Source: Rhodocyclaceae bacterium UBA1310
Lineage (GTDB): Bacteria; Pseudomonadota; Gammaproteobacteria; Burkholderiales; Rhodocyclaceae
Direction of reading: 5' to 3'
NCBI GenBank assembly: GCA_002307175.1
Contig: DBTS01000006.1
Location: 1 to 64,000, forward strand
DNA: 64,000 bases
Part shown: positions 51,783 to 61,065 of the stretch, piece by piece
Layout of the letters: every line of letters starts with the position of its first letter
Numbering within the stretch: the stretch's first letter is position 1
Notes under the pieces: generated by a model
Databases searched by the model: none
The model's input: the letters and a program-made list of their open reading frames with translations, nothing else
Told to the model about the DNA's origin: nothing
Program-made: the position numbers and the translations under genes

Positions 51783-53054
51783 TCATGGTTTTTGTTTTTT
51801 CAGGACAATCAGCCATCCGATTGAAGCCATTCCCCATTCACTTAATGTCAGGGAGAAAATGAAACCCGTGTAGTTGAGCTGGCTGGACAGGAAGGGCGCA
51901 GACAACAAAAACAGCATAATGCCGGATAGTTCCAGTCCGCATCGCAGCCAGGGTTTTTTTAAACCCATCAGAATTGTGCTGGCGGTCAGGCGCATGCAGA
52001 TGGCGGGGCAAATAAATGCAAGTCTGGAGAGCACTTCCGGGATTTGAGTGTATTGCTTGCCAAAGAGAAAAACGAACAGTGGCGCGCATATCCAGAGCAT
52101 GGCACCCGCGATGGCTCCATACGCCAGGGAAATGGCAAACATCCAGTAACTCAACTTGGCCGATGAGGTGTTGTTTGCGGATTCCTTGAAGATGCGGGGG
52201 GTTGCGGCGGTTGACATGGCAACGATAGGTAATGCGAGCGCTGCGACGATGCGGGCCCCTGCGGAGTAGGTGCCGGCGTTTGAGGCACCTATCAGTCTGG
52301 GGGAGAGTGCCTTGTCGAGCTCGAAGGTGCCGCTGTATGTCAGCATCAGTACTGCGTAGCCCAGTGTGTTGCGAATATCCTTGATGGAGGGCAGTCTCCA
52401 ATAACCCATTGAGGGCCAGAGGCCGGGCAGGCGTTTCTGGATGTAGAGCCAGGTCAGGATGGCCGAGGTGATGTAGCCGACCGCAAATATTTCCAGCGCA
52501 TGCTGCTTTTCGACGAGCAGTAATCCCAAAAGCATGATTGCGCGGAGTATGAGAGGCAGGCTGAGCAGCAATTGGGATTCAGCCGTTCTGGACAAGCCTT
52601 GCAACTCGCAGGTGGCAAGATAGTTCAAAGGCTGGATGATGAGCTCTGTCATGCCAATGAGAAGTACGGCGGCAAGCGGGATGGCCTCCTTCGGGAAGAG
52701 TCCGATGACGATTGCCAGATAGCTCAGCAGGAGTACCGTGCCGCAAAACAGGGTGGTGGGGATGGCAAACGGCAGAATGCGTGTGCGGTTGGCCGGGTCT
52801 ATGGCGGTTTCACCGAGCAGCACCAGATGGGTTCCCAGGGTGGAAAGCGTGCCGAACAGGATGGCCAGCGCGGTGATGGCCGAGAATTCTCCGAACTGGG
52901 CAGGGCCGAGCAGACGTGCCAGAAAGATCAGCGTGGCGGCTTGCGCGACGAGCCGTACGCCAAATACCACGGTGGTCTTGAGCGTATTCCGGGCGATATT
53001 TCCGGAGAGCAGCTTTTGCAGCAGATTGCGGATGCGGTAATAGGCTTCGGGCAT
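51783..53054 (-). CDS. Polysaccharide flippase, Wzx/MATE-like
   Basis: From ATG 53054 (MPEAYYRIRNLLQKLLSGN) the protein has 423 residues and about 12-13 membrane helices. The region VFGVRLVAQAATLIFLARLL, then GPAQFGEFSAITAL, is the start of Wzx/MurJ-type lipid-linked oligosaccharide flippases. It should move undecaprenyl-linked sugar units across the inner membrane. It is convergent with the methyltransferase gene (10 bases between stops). Its upstream frame extension to 53207 lacks membrane character and is not used. Confidence 0.85.
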   Translation of the reverse strand: MPEAYYRIRNLLQKLLSGNIARNTLKTTVVFGVRLVAQAATLIFLARLLGPAQFGEFSAITALAILFGTLSTLGTHLVLLGETAIDPANRTRILPFAIPTTLFCGTVLLLSYLAIVIGLFPKEAIPLAAVLLIGMTELIIQPLNYLATCELQGLSRTAESQLLLSLPLILRAIMLLGLLLVEKQHALEIFAVGYITSAILTWLYIQKRLPGLWPSMGYWRLPSIKDIRNTLGYAVLMLTYSGTFELDKALSPRLIGASNAGTYSAGARIVAALALPIVAMSTAATPRIFKESANNTSSAKLSYWMFAISLAYGAIAGAMLWICAPLFVFLFGKQYTQIPEVLSRLAFICPAICMRLTASTILMGLKKPWLRCGLELSGIMLFLLSAPFLSSQLNYTGFIFSLTLSEWGMASIGWLIVLKKQKP

Positions 53055-53355
53055 GGGCTGTGGGTTGAATGAGGATTCCGGGGCCGTTTGACTGCCTGCA
53101 GGTGTCCCTGACTTTAGGCCCCAAATGATGCAGGCCCAGTGGTCTGCCCTGTGGGTGGGGTGCCGTTGGCCACTGACGGACGCTATCAGCCGGGCAGTCT
53201 CGCCCATCCAGCTTTTTCACGCAACTGCCCGGTAGCCTGCCGGACAATTCGGGTGGAGGGGTGGCTGCATCCCCTGTAGGGTTTGAGGGGAGGGGGGCAG
53301 GTCTTTAGGCTGGTCGGGTCTTCATTGACCCAATTTGCTGAGGAGCCCATCCATC
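53055..53355. other. Right edge of the glycan block
   Basis: This gap of 301 bases between the divergent flippase gene and the second phage block has no family A to E element I can identify. It must contain the flippase promoter and possibly that of the phage genes. A hairpin-like GGTAGCCTGCCGGAC...segment at about 53230-53247 is the only structure noted. Confidence 0.4.
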
Positions 53356-53937
53356 ATGAATCTGCGTACCGAACTTTCCCGCGAGCTGGCCGCTGAGCGT
53401 TTTGACCAGACTGCTGCAGGCCTGTATTTTCCCCGCCCCGGGGTGCTGGCCAGCGGCGAGTATATCGACCGCATCAACGGCGGTGCCTGGGAGCGCACCC
53501 GGAATCTTATTGTAACCGAAGGTCTGGTCTACATCCTGAATGTTGCACTGGGGAGCGTGGCCAAGCCGACGGCTTTCTATATTGCGCTGTTTTCGGGCTC
53601 CACGGCGCCGACGGCTTCGTGGACGGCTGCGCAGTTTGCCTCGGTGGCCGGGGAGGTGGTGAGCCTGACGGAAGGTTACACGGCTGCGACCCGCCCGGTG
53701 TGGAAGCCCACTGATGCGGGCAGCACGTCAGCGATCGACAATACGGGCAATGTGGCCAGCGTGACGATGGCGACCACGGGTTCGCTTACGGTAACGGGCG
53801 CTGCGCTCCTGACCAGCGCTGTGCGCGGCGGCACGACCGGCACCCTGCTGTCTGCTACCAAATACGCTTCGCCGCGCACCTTCCAGGATGGCGATACTTA
53901 CGATATCGGTTACCGGCTGACGCTTTCGGCGGGTTGA
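53356..53937 (+). CDS. Phage tail-like protein, 193 aa
   Basis: ATG 53356 starts the second phage block. The protein has a helical start and then a beta-rich part (LIVTEGLVYILNVALGSVAK, then TAFYIALFSGSTAPTASWTA, VVSLTEGYTAATRPVW) typical of phage structural proteins of this layout. AGGAG precedes the start. It ends GYRLTLSAG, 5 bases before the next gene. Confidence 0.7.
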   Translation: MNLRTELSRELAAERFDQTAAGLYFPRPGVLASGEYIDRINGGAWERTRNLIVTEGLVYILNVALGSVAKPTAFYIALFSGSTAPTASWTAAQFASVAGEVVSLTEGYTAATRPVWKPTDAGSTSAIDNTGNVASVTMATTGSLTVTGAALLTSAVRGGTTGTLLSATKYASPRTFQDGDTYDIGYRLTLSAG

Positions 53938-53941
53938 TCGC

Positions 53942-56662
53942 ATGTTGTCCGCGCGGCCCTACGGGCTGTTTGTGCCGGATGGCGGCGAGTTGGGGCAGGA
54001 GGATCTGGCTGCCGTAGACGCCCAGGTGCGGCGGCTTTCCAATCTGCAGCAGGCTGGCGGGCTGCCGTCGATGAAGATGGTGCGCACGCTGCCCGGTGGT
54101 GGCAGCGTGATTGTGCAGAGCATCGGCGGCGTGCTGCGCGCCATTGTGCAGCAGTCGGTGGCGGCCGCGCAGGCCGTGACGGACACCACGGCGAAGAGCT
54201 ACATCCCGATGCTCTTCTCCGGCGTGGTGACGGCAGCCTCGATGACTGACAATGGCGGTGTGGGCCTGCGCCTGAGCACGCAGACGCGGCGGCGGATTGC
54301 CGGTTACCCGAAGCGTGACGAGGCGCTGCCGGCGAAGGATCAGAGGCTGCAGCGCTTCGTGATCAAGTTCAGCGAGATGGTGCAGGAGCTGGACCCCGCG
54401 TTGAATCTGCCGGAATCCAGCGTGACCTATACCCAGTACGTGCGCCAGCGCCCGACCTGGTATTCCGGCGCGATGGCCGAGGTGATGCAGATTGTGGGAG
54501 GCTACGGGCGGCAGGATCTCTCCAGCCTGCCCAAAGCCAATGCAGTCGAGCAGGCGCGCATGGTGATTCCTGCGAATGTGATGGATGCCATCCGCCGCGA
54601 GCTGGGCAACACGCACCTGCCGGGCTATTCCGGCGTGCCGCCGCAGAATGGGCAGTTCCAGTTCGACTACAAATTCATTCAGACCCACGGTGTGGGCTTT
54701 GATGCTACTGGCGCCCCCTGGCTGCTGCGCATCAAGTCTGGCGGTGTGTATGCGATGCCGTTGCCCATCGTGCCTGCTACTGCTACCAAGGCGTTCCGGG
54801 CTTACATCGAGAAGGTGGGCGATCAGGAAATCCTCGCCATTCTGGATCGCTTCGGTGCCATGCCCAGCGGCGAGAGCTTCCCCACAATTTCAGGCGCTTT
54901 CGAGGCGTGGCGGCGGGCCGGCGTGATTATCAAGCTGTGCGCAGCCGATGAGTTCTACACGCACACGGCGTATTCCACGGCCTGTGGCTGGTCGTTCAAC
55001 GCCAAAGGCACAGAAGCCTTCAATACTTGTTACGACTACGATGAGGACGGCACCGGCTATGCCTACGGCCTCGCCTACACGCTCCGCATCAGCTATGGCA
55101 AGGCGGATTACAACGGCCGCCTGCCTGCCAACCTGCAATACGACGATGCGCAGGATCGCGCTGTGGTGACTGCCTACCTGGCAGCGCTCTACAAGCTGAT
55201 GGGCGCCAGTCTCGCGAAGAATGCCTCCGGCAGCAGCGCATCCAGCACAAGCACTAGTAGCGGCGGCATTTCCTATTCTGGCAGTGGCGGGTCTTCCTCA
55301 AGCAGCAGCACCACCACCACCGACACCTCGCTCGCCTCGCGCTACGAAGCCATCAAATACAAGTGGCGACGCAAGAGCGCAGCCGAACTGCTGGCGCGGG
55401 CCAAGTCCGTCACCCAGGTCACCAGCACCGAAGTGGATTACTGGGACAATCTGGAGCTCGATCCCATTGCCACGCACACGGCCAGCATCACGCAGGTTGC
55501 GCGGGGCTGGCTCTACAACAAGACGCCTTCCACCTCGGATTACGCGCCGCAGTTCAAATTTCCTGAGCCGGCGCTGGGGGGCTGTGTTTCGCATGACTTT
55601 CTGCCCATGATCGGCTCGGGTGGCAACCTGAAATGCGACACCATCATGTATGGCTACTACATCGGCGATACGCTCAAGGTGGTGAAGTATTTCTACGACC
55701 CGGACAGTTCCAGTACCACGTCGGAGAACGATTTCGATGACTGCATGATCGTGGGATCCTGGACTGAGACGGTCTACACCACGCCCAAGGTGCCAATGGG
55801 GAATTTCTACACCACGGATTTTGATGACCGCAAGATGGCGGCAGACACTTCGACGGTGACGACCATTGTCGGCAAGGATCTGGGTTACGACACCACGCCA
55901 AGCTTTGCATACGATGGCTTCTTTTATCGCATTGGAAAGCTCACGCGGGCGCGCCACTACCAGCACACCACTACTGAGACGACCACCAAGGGGTATGGCC
56001 TGGGGCTGGCGGTGTGCGTACCTTACCTGTGCCGCAATGCGCTGCTGTATGCAAAGCGCGAATCAACATCGGGGGGCAGTGTTACCAAGAGCGTGCAGTT
56101 GGGCTCTGTGCAGGATCCCTATAGCTACCGTTTCTGGACCTGGGATTTTGTTTTCCGGTGGATTGGAGAAATTGAGGTGATGAGTGGCGACCCTTATCCC
56201 AAGGATGAAAACCCGGTGTGGGCCAGCATGGAGAGCTACAGTCCGGGCGGTTGCAGTGATTTTGCCGATAACGGGCCGTGGCTCTCACTGCCGGCAGACA
56301 TCACTTACATCGTGCATCCTAAAGCTAACGAGCATTGGGAGAGTGGCGGCGGCTCGACGCCGAACGTCAAGGAATACTCGACGACCACGAAAAGCGGCAG
56401 CACCGAATCGAGTGCCCTGAAGCTGAGTTTCCCGGCGCAGGAGCAGACGCTCTCGGTGAAGCCGGAGAACTGGTACTGGACGCCTTCACCGGATGAATCG
56501 GGTTCGCTTTTCTATCGTGACGCCTCTAGGGTTTTATTCGGCAGCGTCACCTATGCCAATGTATCGGAGACGGCTGGCAGCAGCGGGCGCGTGCACTGGG
56601 GCTACTCCGTGCTGACCGATCACAAATCCGCCCATCATTTCATAGGTGTCATCAATGAGTAG
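53942..56662 (+). CDS. Large phage virion protein, 906 aa
   Basis: The protein has no clear family. The N-terminal third contains tail-like segments (PSMKMVRTLPGGGSVIVQSI, SYIPMLFSGVVTAASMTDNG). A Ser/Thr/Gly-rich flexible linker lies at about residues 428-462. The C-terminal half is beta-rich with many Asp/Tyr/Trp residues (YDYDEDGTGYAYGLAYTLRI, VVKYFYDPDSSSTTSENDFD). It resembles large, divergent virion proteins encoded after the tail nozzle in podovirus-like prophages. The end overlaps the next gene. Confidence 0.7.
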   Translation: MLSARPYGLFVPDGGELGQEDLAAVDAQVRRLSNLQQAGGLPSMKMVRTLPGGGSVIVQSIGGVLRAIVQQSVAAAQAVTDTTAKSYIPMLFSGVVTAASMTDNGGVGLRLSTQTRRRIAGYPKRDEALPAKDQRLQRFVIKFSEMVQELDPALNLPESSVTYTQYVRQRPTWYSGAMAEVMQIVGGYGRQDLSSLPKANAVEQARMVIPANVMDAIRRELGNTHLPGYSGVPPQNGQFQFDYKFIQTHGVGFDATGAPWLLRIKSGGVYAMPLPIVPATATKAFRAYIEKVGDQEILAILDRFGAMPSGESFPTISGAFEAWRRAGVIIKLCAADEFYTHTAYSTACGWSFNAKGTEAFNTCYDYDEDGTGYAYGLAYTLRISYGKADYNGRLPANLQYDDAQDRAVVTAYLAALYKLMGASLAKNASGSSASSTSTSSGGISYSGSGGSSSSSSTTTTDTSLASRYEAIKYKWRRKSAAELLARAKSVTQVTSTEVDYWDNLELDPIATHTASITQVARGWLYNKTPSTSDYAPQFKFPEPALGGCVSHDFLPMIGSGGNLKCDTIMYGYYIGDTLKVVKYFYDPDSSSTTSENDFDDCMIVGSWTETVYTTPKVPMGNFYTTDFDDRKMAADTSTVTTIVGKDLGYDTTPSFAYDGFFYRIGKLTRARHYQHTTTETTTKGYGLGLAVCVPYLCRNALLYAKRESTSGGSVTKSVQLGSVQDPYSYRFWTWDFVFRWIGEIEVMSGDPYPKDENPVWASMESYSPGGCSDFADNGPWLSLPADITYIVHPKANEHWESGGGSTPNVKEYSTTTKSGSTESSALKLSFPAQEQTLSVKPENWYWTPSPDESGSLFYRDASRVLFGSVTYANVSETAGSSGRVHWGYSVLTDHKSAHHFIGVINE

Positions 56663-57812
56663 TACCTATCGCGACGACAACACCGATGGCGCCGCAGCCA
56701 TGGACAGCAGCTGGGGCGGATTCATCGTTCTGGCTGAAGAAGCGGCCAGCCTTGCCGGTGTGCTGCTCTTTGGCCTGCTTGTGGCGCACGATGGCGGTGC
56801 CGCCGTCGCGACCGACAGCCTCAGCGATGCCGTGCTCAGCCTGTTTGCCGAAACCGCCACTGCAGCCAGCAGCGTGCCCAGCCATCTGGCGGCTGCCAAT
56901 CTCGTGAAAGAGCAGGGCAGTGTGCGTGACAAGGCACTGCCGGTACTACGTGTGATGCATGAGGACCGCGCCCTCATCAGTGACGCCATTGCCTATAGCA
57001 CCACCCTGCAGACGAGCACTGATTCCGCCGTAGCCGTGGATGCCGTGCTGGCACAGCGGAAGATGGCGAGTGCCCTGGCCGAGCAGGCCACGCTTGCTGA
57101 TAGCGCCTGGCAGGCGGCACAGTCGATGGTGGCAGACACCGCACTGGCGACTGATGCCAGCTTCTCCGCCGTCAGCACCGCTCATGGCCTTGGCGACTCA
57201 TTCCAGGCGACAGATGCCACCACGGGAATGTTGCGCGCCCGCGAACAGCTGTGGGGTGGCGCGAGCGGCACCAGCAGCGTCAGCCAGCACCTGGCGGCGC
57301 GGGATTTTGTGTACGACTGGATGGATGCCGGCGATAGCGGCATGCAGCCGCGCCGCGCCGTGGCCTGGACGGCCAACACCACCAACTGGGCCATGAGCCG
57401 CTACGAGCCCTTCGACTTCACCTCGCTTGCCGTGATCAATGGCGTGATCTGCGCCACCGCTGAAGATGGCGTCTATGCCCTCGACGGAGAAGACGAAACC
57501 ATCACCGCCACGCTGACCACCGGGCTGCTGGATGTGGGGCAGGGCCAGCTCGCGCACCTTACCGATGCCTATCTTGCCTATGAGCTTGATGGCAGCGCCA
57601 GCATGACAGTCAGCCAGACACAGGGCGGCAGCAAAGTTGCCTACACCTACCAGTTGCCCGCCAAGCCTGCCGACACGCTGACCACTGGCCGCTTTCAGCT
57701 GGGCCGGGGGCTGCGCGGGCGGCACTTCGCCTTCTCTTTGCAGCTCACCGGCAAGGCAGGCTACATCAATGATCTGCGGGTCTCGGCCCTGCCGGTCAAA
57801 CGGAGGGTTTGA
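56655..57812 (+). CDS. Phage virion protein, 385 aa
   Basis: ATG 56655 lies inside the last codons of the preceding gene (8-base overlap). The N-terminal 170 residues are Ala/Ser/Asp-rich heptads (DSLSDAVLSLFAETATAASS, AVDAVLAQRKMASALAEQAT) and the C-terminal 200 are beta-rich, resembling tail proteins (VICATAEDGVYALDGEDETI, LTTGRFQLGRGLRGRHFAFS). The latter shares character with the nozzle-like protein at 45490. Function inferred from context only. Confidence 0.65.
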   Translation: MSSTYRDDNTDGAAAMDSSWGGFIVLAEEAASLAGVLLFGLLVAHDGGAAVATDSLSDAVLSLFAETATAASSVPSHLAAANLVKEQGSVRDKALPVLRVMHEDRALISDAIAYSTTLQTSTDSAVAVDAVLAQRKMASALAEQATLADSAWQAAQSMVADTALATDASFSAVSTAHGLGDSFQATDATTGMLRAREQLWGGASGTSSVSQHLAARDFVYDWMDAGDSGMQPRRAVAWTANTTNWAMSRYEPFDFTSLAVINGVICATAEDGVYALDGEDETITATLTTGLLDVGQGQLAHLTDAYLAYELDGSASMTVSQTQGGSKVAYTYQLPAKPADTLTTGRFQLGRGLRGRHFAFSLQLTGKAGYINDLRVSALPVKRRV

Positions 57813-57814
57813 AC

Positions 57815-59710
57815 ATGAGCAGTGCCATTGCCGACGGCAGCATTCTGGATACCGCCATCGATTTCGTCAGCGAACGTGTCACCAACATCAATTCCACCGT
57901 CAGCGAATACAGTGGCAAATTGCAGCTTGCGCTCGATGAGCTGGCCACCATCCAGGTGGCGGACGTTGCCGCCCCCGCAGACCTGCCAGCAGCCACAACA
58001 GCAGAGCCGGTGTTCGATCTGAGTGATCCACCCGCCTATGCCGACAGCACGCTGACGATGCCCACCGTCCCCACGGCAATCGATATCGACAGCCTGCTCA
58101 GTGATCTCGACATCGCCGATATGGATGCGCTGCCCGATGCGCCGGCCACCGTCACGCTCACGCTGCCGGATGCCCCCAGCATGGGCACGCACACCGCACC
58201 AAGCCGGCCTGATGTTGACACCGCTCTGAGCTACCCGGCTTCCCCCGATCTGGCCATGCCCACGATGGACACGCTCAGCGCCATCACGCTGCCGGATTTC
58301 GTCTACCCCGAGTTCCCGGATTTCACCGATCAGCCGCCGGTGGCTGCGCTCACCGTGCCCGAGCCCTTCATCAACTGGGCCGAGCCGCAGTATCAATCCG
58401 AAATGCTCGATGCGCTGCAGGCCCAGGTGCGCGAGATGATGGCGGGCTCCACCGGCATGCCGCGTGCTGTTGAAGACGCGCTCTTTGCCCGCGCCCGTGA
58501 GCGGGATTCTGCAGAAACCAATCGCGCCGTGCAGGAGGCTGTCGATACCTTTGCCTCGCGTGGCTTCTCGATGCCCCCCGGCATGCTCGCCAAGCAGATC
58601 AACGTGGTGCGCGAGCAGGGCCGCCTCAAGGCTGCCGAAACCAACCGCGACATCCTAACCCAGGCCGCGCAGTGGCAGATCGATGCGATCCGCTTCGCCG
58701 TGCAGCAGGGCCTCGCGCTTGAACAGCTCACCACCAACCTCTACAGCAACATGGTGGGCCGCCTCTTCGAAGTTGCCAAGTACCAGGCTGAAAGCCAGCT
58801 CAATGTCTTCAACGCCCAGGTATCTCTGTTCAATGCCCAGAGCCAGGCTTTCGCCAACCTCGTACAGGTTTATAAAACTAAGGTAGACGCTGCCAACGCC
58901 AAGCTCCAGGCCTACAAGACAGCTATCGATGCGCAGGTTGCCATCGGCCAGCTCAACGCCCAGAAAGTCGATATCTACAAAGCCCGCCTTGGCGCCGTGC
59001 AGACCAGCGTGGATCTCTTCCGCGCGCAGATGGAAGCCGTCAAGGTGCGTGCCGATGTCATTGCCACGCAGTTCCAGGTCTACCGCACCGAAGTGGATGC
59101 CTACGCACAGGAAATCGGCGCCGAAAAGCTCAAGTTCGATGCCTACAGCGCCCAGGTGCAGGGCGAAACTGCCAAGGCCAATCTGCTTGATGCCCAGGCC
59201 CGCGTCTACGCCACCACCATCCAGGGCCTCTCCAGCAAGGCCGATATCCGCGCCAAAGGCGCCCAGCTTCGCATGGATGCCGCCAAAACCAGGGTGCAGA
59301 AATACCTCGCCGATCTCGATGCCTACAAAGCCGAGATGCAGGCATCGCTCCAGCAGGTGCAATACGGCGTGCAGGTCTTCCAGGCCAAGGTCGAAGCCTG
59401 GAAAGCCACCGCCACCGCCGACATCTCCGCCGCCGAAGCCCAGAGCCGGTATGCCGACATGCAGACGCGCACCAACATCTCCTACGCCGAAATGCAGATC
59501 CACGAGTACCAGGCCAACATCCAGAAAGCCATCCAGCAGGCCCAGGTCACCCTCGAAGCCGCCAAGGCCATGGGTTCCTACTGCGCCCAGCTCGCCGCCG
59601 GGGCAATGTCGGCCATGCATGTATCGGCTGGGGTGTCGGGCAGTGGGTCAGCCAACTCGCAGGACAGCACCAGCACCTCCACGCAGACCAGCTACAGCTA
59701 TTCCTATTGA
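57815..59710 (+). CDS. Long helical phage protein, 631 aa (injection or needle-like)
   Basis: ATG 57815 starts 2 bases after the previous stop. Residues about 60-180 are Pro/Asp/Thr-rich and extended; residues about 190-600 are almost entirely alpha helical with Ala/Gln/Lys-rich heptads (LNVFNAQVSLFNAQSQAFAN, LGAVQTSVDLFRAQMEAVKV), and the tail is Ser/Thr/Tyr-rich (ending QTSYSYSY). Such long coiled-coil proteins occur as tail-needle or internal injection proteins of podoviruses. Its codon use fits the surrounding phage genes. Confidence 0.65.
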   Translation: MSSAIADGSILDTAIDFVSERVTNINSTVSEYSGKLQLALDELATIQVADVAAPADLPAATTAEPVFDLSDPPAYADSTLTMPTVPTAIDIDSLLSDLDIADMDALPDAPATVTLTLPDAPSMGTHTAPSRPDVDTALSYPASPDLAMPTMDTLSAITLPDFVYPEFPDFTDQPPVAALTVPEPFINWAEPQYQSEMLDALQAQVREMMAGSTGMPRAVEDALFARARERDSAETNRAVQEAVDTFASRGFSMPPGMLAKQINVVREQGRLKAAETNRDILTQAAQWQIDAIRFAVQQGLALEQLTTNLYSNMVGRLFEVAKYQAESQLNVFNAQVSLFNAQSQAFANLVQVYKTKVDAANAKLQAYKTAIDAQVAIGQLNAQKVDIYKARLGAVQTSVDLFRAQMEAVKVRADVIATQFQVYRTEVDAYAQEIGAEKLKFDAYSAQVQGETAKANLLDAQARVYATTIQGLSSKADIRAKGAQLRMDAAKTRVQKYLADLDAYKAEMQASLQQVQYGVQVFQAKVEAWKATATADISAAEAQSRYADMQTRTNISYAEMQIHEYQANIQKAIQQAQVTLEAAKAMGSYCAQLAAGAMSAMHVSAGVSGSGSANSQDSTSTSTQTSYSYSY

Positions 59711-59782
59711 CCCCTCTGGGGTTTTGCAGGCATGCAGCCTGCGCGCAATATCCAATCAGCACTATCAACAGGAGCCGTTATT

Positions 59783-60928
59783 ATGTCTTATGGATTTCGA
59801 GCAGGTGGCAACACCAAGGTTCGGCGCCAGCCGAAGATGAACGACGACATCATCTCGGCCCTGCGCCGCTCCATGGCAGGCGATGATCCTCAATCCATGC
59901 CCCGGCAGCGCGGCAGCATGCCTCGCACCGGCCTGCCGGCAGAGCTCGGTCACCGTATGCCGGTGAACCTCTCGAATGGAGAATTCGAGTTTACGCCCGA
60001 ACAGATATATGCCATTGGGTTGCATGCTCTGGCCGCCATGCGTCATGGTAATAGGCCTGGGTTTGCGGATGGGAATGCTCCACAGCAGGGTTTGGGAGCC
60101 CAGGCTCTGGATTGGGTAAAACAGAATGTCAGTCCGCTCGCTGGCGCCGGGAAGACCGGCTATGCAGTTGGTACCGGCCTTAACGACATGTTTCAAGGGG
60201 ATTTCAAAAAGGGGGCAGGCGAGATAGCTGCTCAGGTTCCCGGAGCCCTTTCGCAATTCGCGCCGGATCTTGCAAAGAAGGTCAATCCGGTTCTTGGTGC
60301 AGGGCAGATGGGATACAACGTCGGCAATGGCCTCAATGACGTGTTCCATGGTGATATTGCCAAAGGAGCCAAAGAGATTGCAGGGCAGATTCCCTCCGCT
60401 GTTTCAATGTTCGCCCCAAGCTTGTCCAAACCGCTACATTCATTAATGGATGCCGGGAAGGTCGGGATGGGGGTTGGAAACGGCCTTAACGATATGCTTC
60501 ATGGCGATGTAGCGAAAGGAGCTCAGGAAGTGATTGGCCAGATGCCTAGTGCCCTCTCAACATTTTCACCCGCTCTTGCTGCCAAAGCCGCAAGTATGAC
60601 GAAGTTGGGGATTAATCCTGTAAGTGCTGCGACGGCAGGCATGCAGGCTGCAGTTCAAGGGCTTCAGGATTCAAAAAATGGTTATCTGGATCACCTCCAG
60701 AATACATTTGGGACGCACTCTCTGGCAGGTGAGTTAGGCGTAAATGCACTGAATACATTGTCTCATCTTGGTAATAATTTGACTGGTGGTTATGCCGAAA
60801 GAATCGGTAACGGCATTGATGCTCTGGCTACCGGGCGAAAGTGGTCTGAAGGCTTCAATGAACAGGCGGATCGCGACAAATTCCTGGCCGAACAAAAAGC
60901 CAAACAGGCTGGTGCAGGGGCGCAGTAG
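59783..60928 (+). CDS. Phage-module protein with three 51-residue repeats, 381 aa
   Basis: ATG 59783 is preceded by AGGAG at 12 bases or less. The start MSYGFRA and the block NGEFEFTPEQIYAIGLHALA and RHGNRPGFADG are shared with the next gene. Residues 121-171, 172-222 and 223-273 are three tandem repeats: (G/D)AGKxGxxVGxGLNDMxxGD, then xxKGAxEIxxQxPxALSxF. They would form amphipathic helical units. The last 100 residues are helical. Function unknown; a virion or injected protein is suggested by position. Confidence 0.7.
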   Translation: MSYGFRAGGNTKVRRQPKMNDDIISALRRSMAGDDPQSMPRQRGSMPRTGLPAELGHRMPVNLSNGEFEFTPEQIYAIGLHALAAMRHGNRPGFADGNAPQQGLGAQALDWVKQNVSPLAGAGKTGYAVGTGLNDMFQGDFKKGAGEIAAQVPGALSQFAPDLAKKVNPVLGAGQMGYNVGNGLNDVFHGDIAKGAKEIAGQIPSAVSMFAPSLSKPLHSLMDAGKVGMGVGNGLNDMLHGDVAKGAQEVIGQMPSALSTFSPALAAKAASMTKLGINPVSAATAGMQAAVQGLQDSKNGYLDHLQNTFGTHSLAGELGVNALNTLSHLGNNLTGGYAERIGNGIDALATGRKWSEGFNEQADRDKFLAEQKAKQAGAGAQ

Positions 60929-61065
60929 TGCAGGCAGTCATCCCGGTACGTTTTTGCGCCAGCGTGGTGTCAAGCGTACCTCTGTTCGATGCCGGGTATT
61001 GTCAGTGGCAGAACTGTTGATATAGTCAGAATTGTAGCCAAAATGCGGCTGGAGGGAGGTGGGAT

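Noticed and set aside
59783..60928. Tape-measure protein
   Set aside because: The three 51-residue repeats look like helical modules, but the protein is short, and the other tail genes are podovirus-like, which lack a tape measure.
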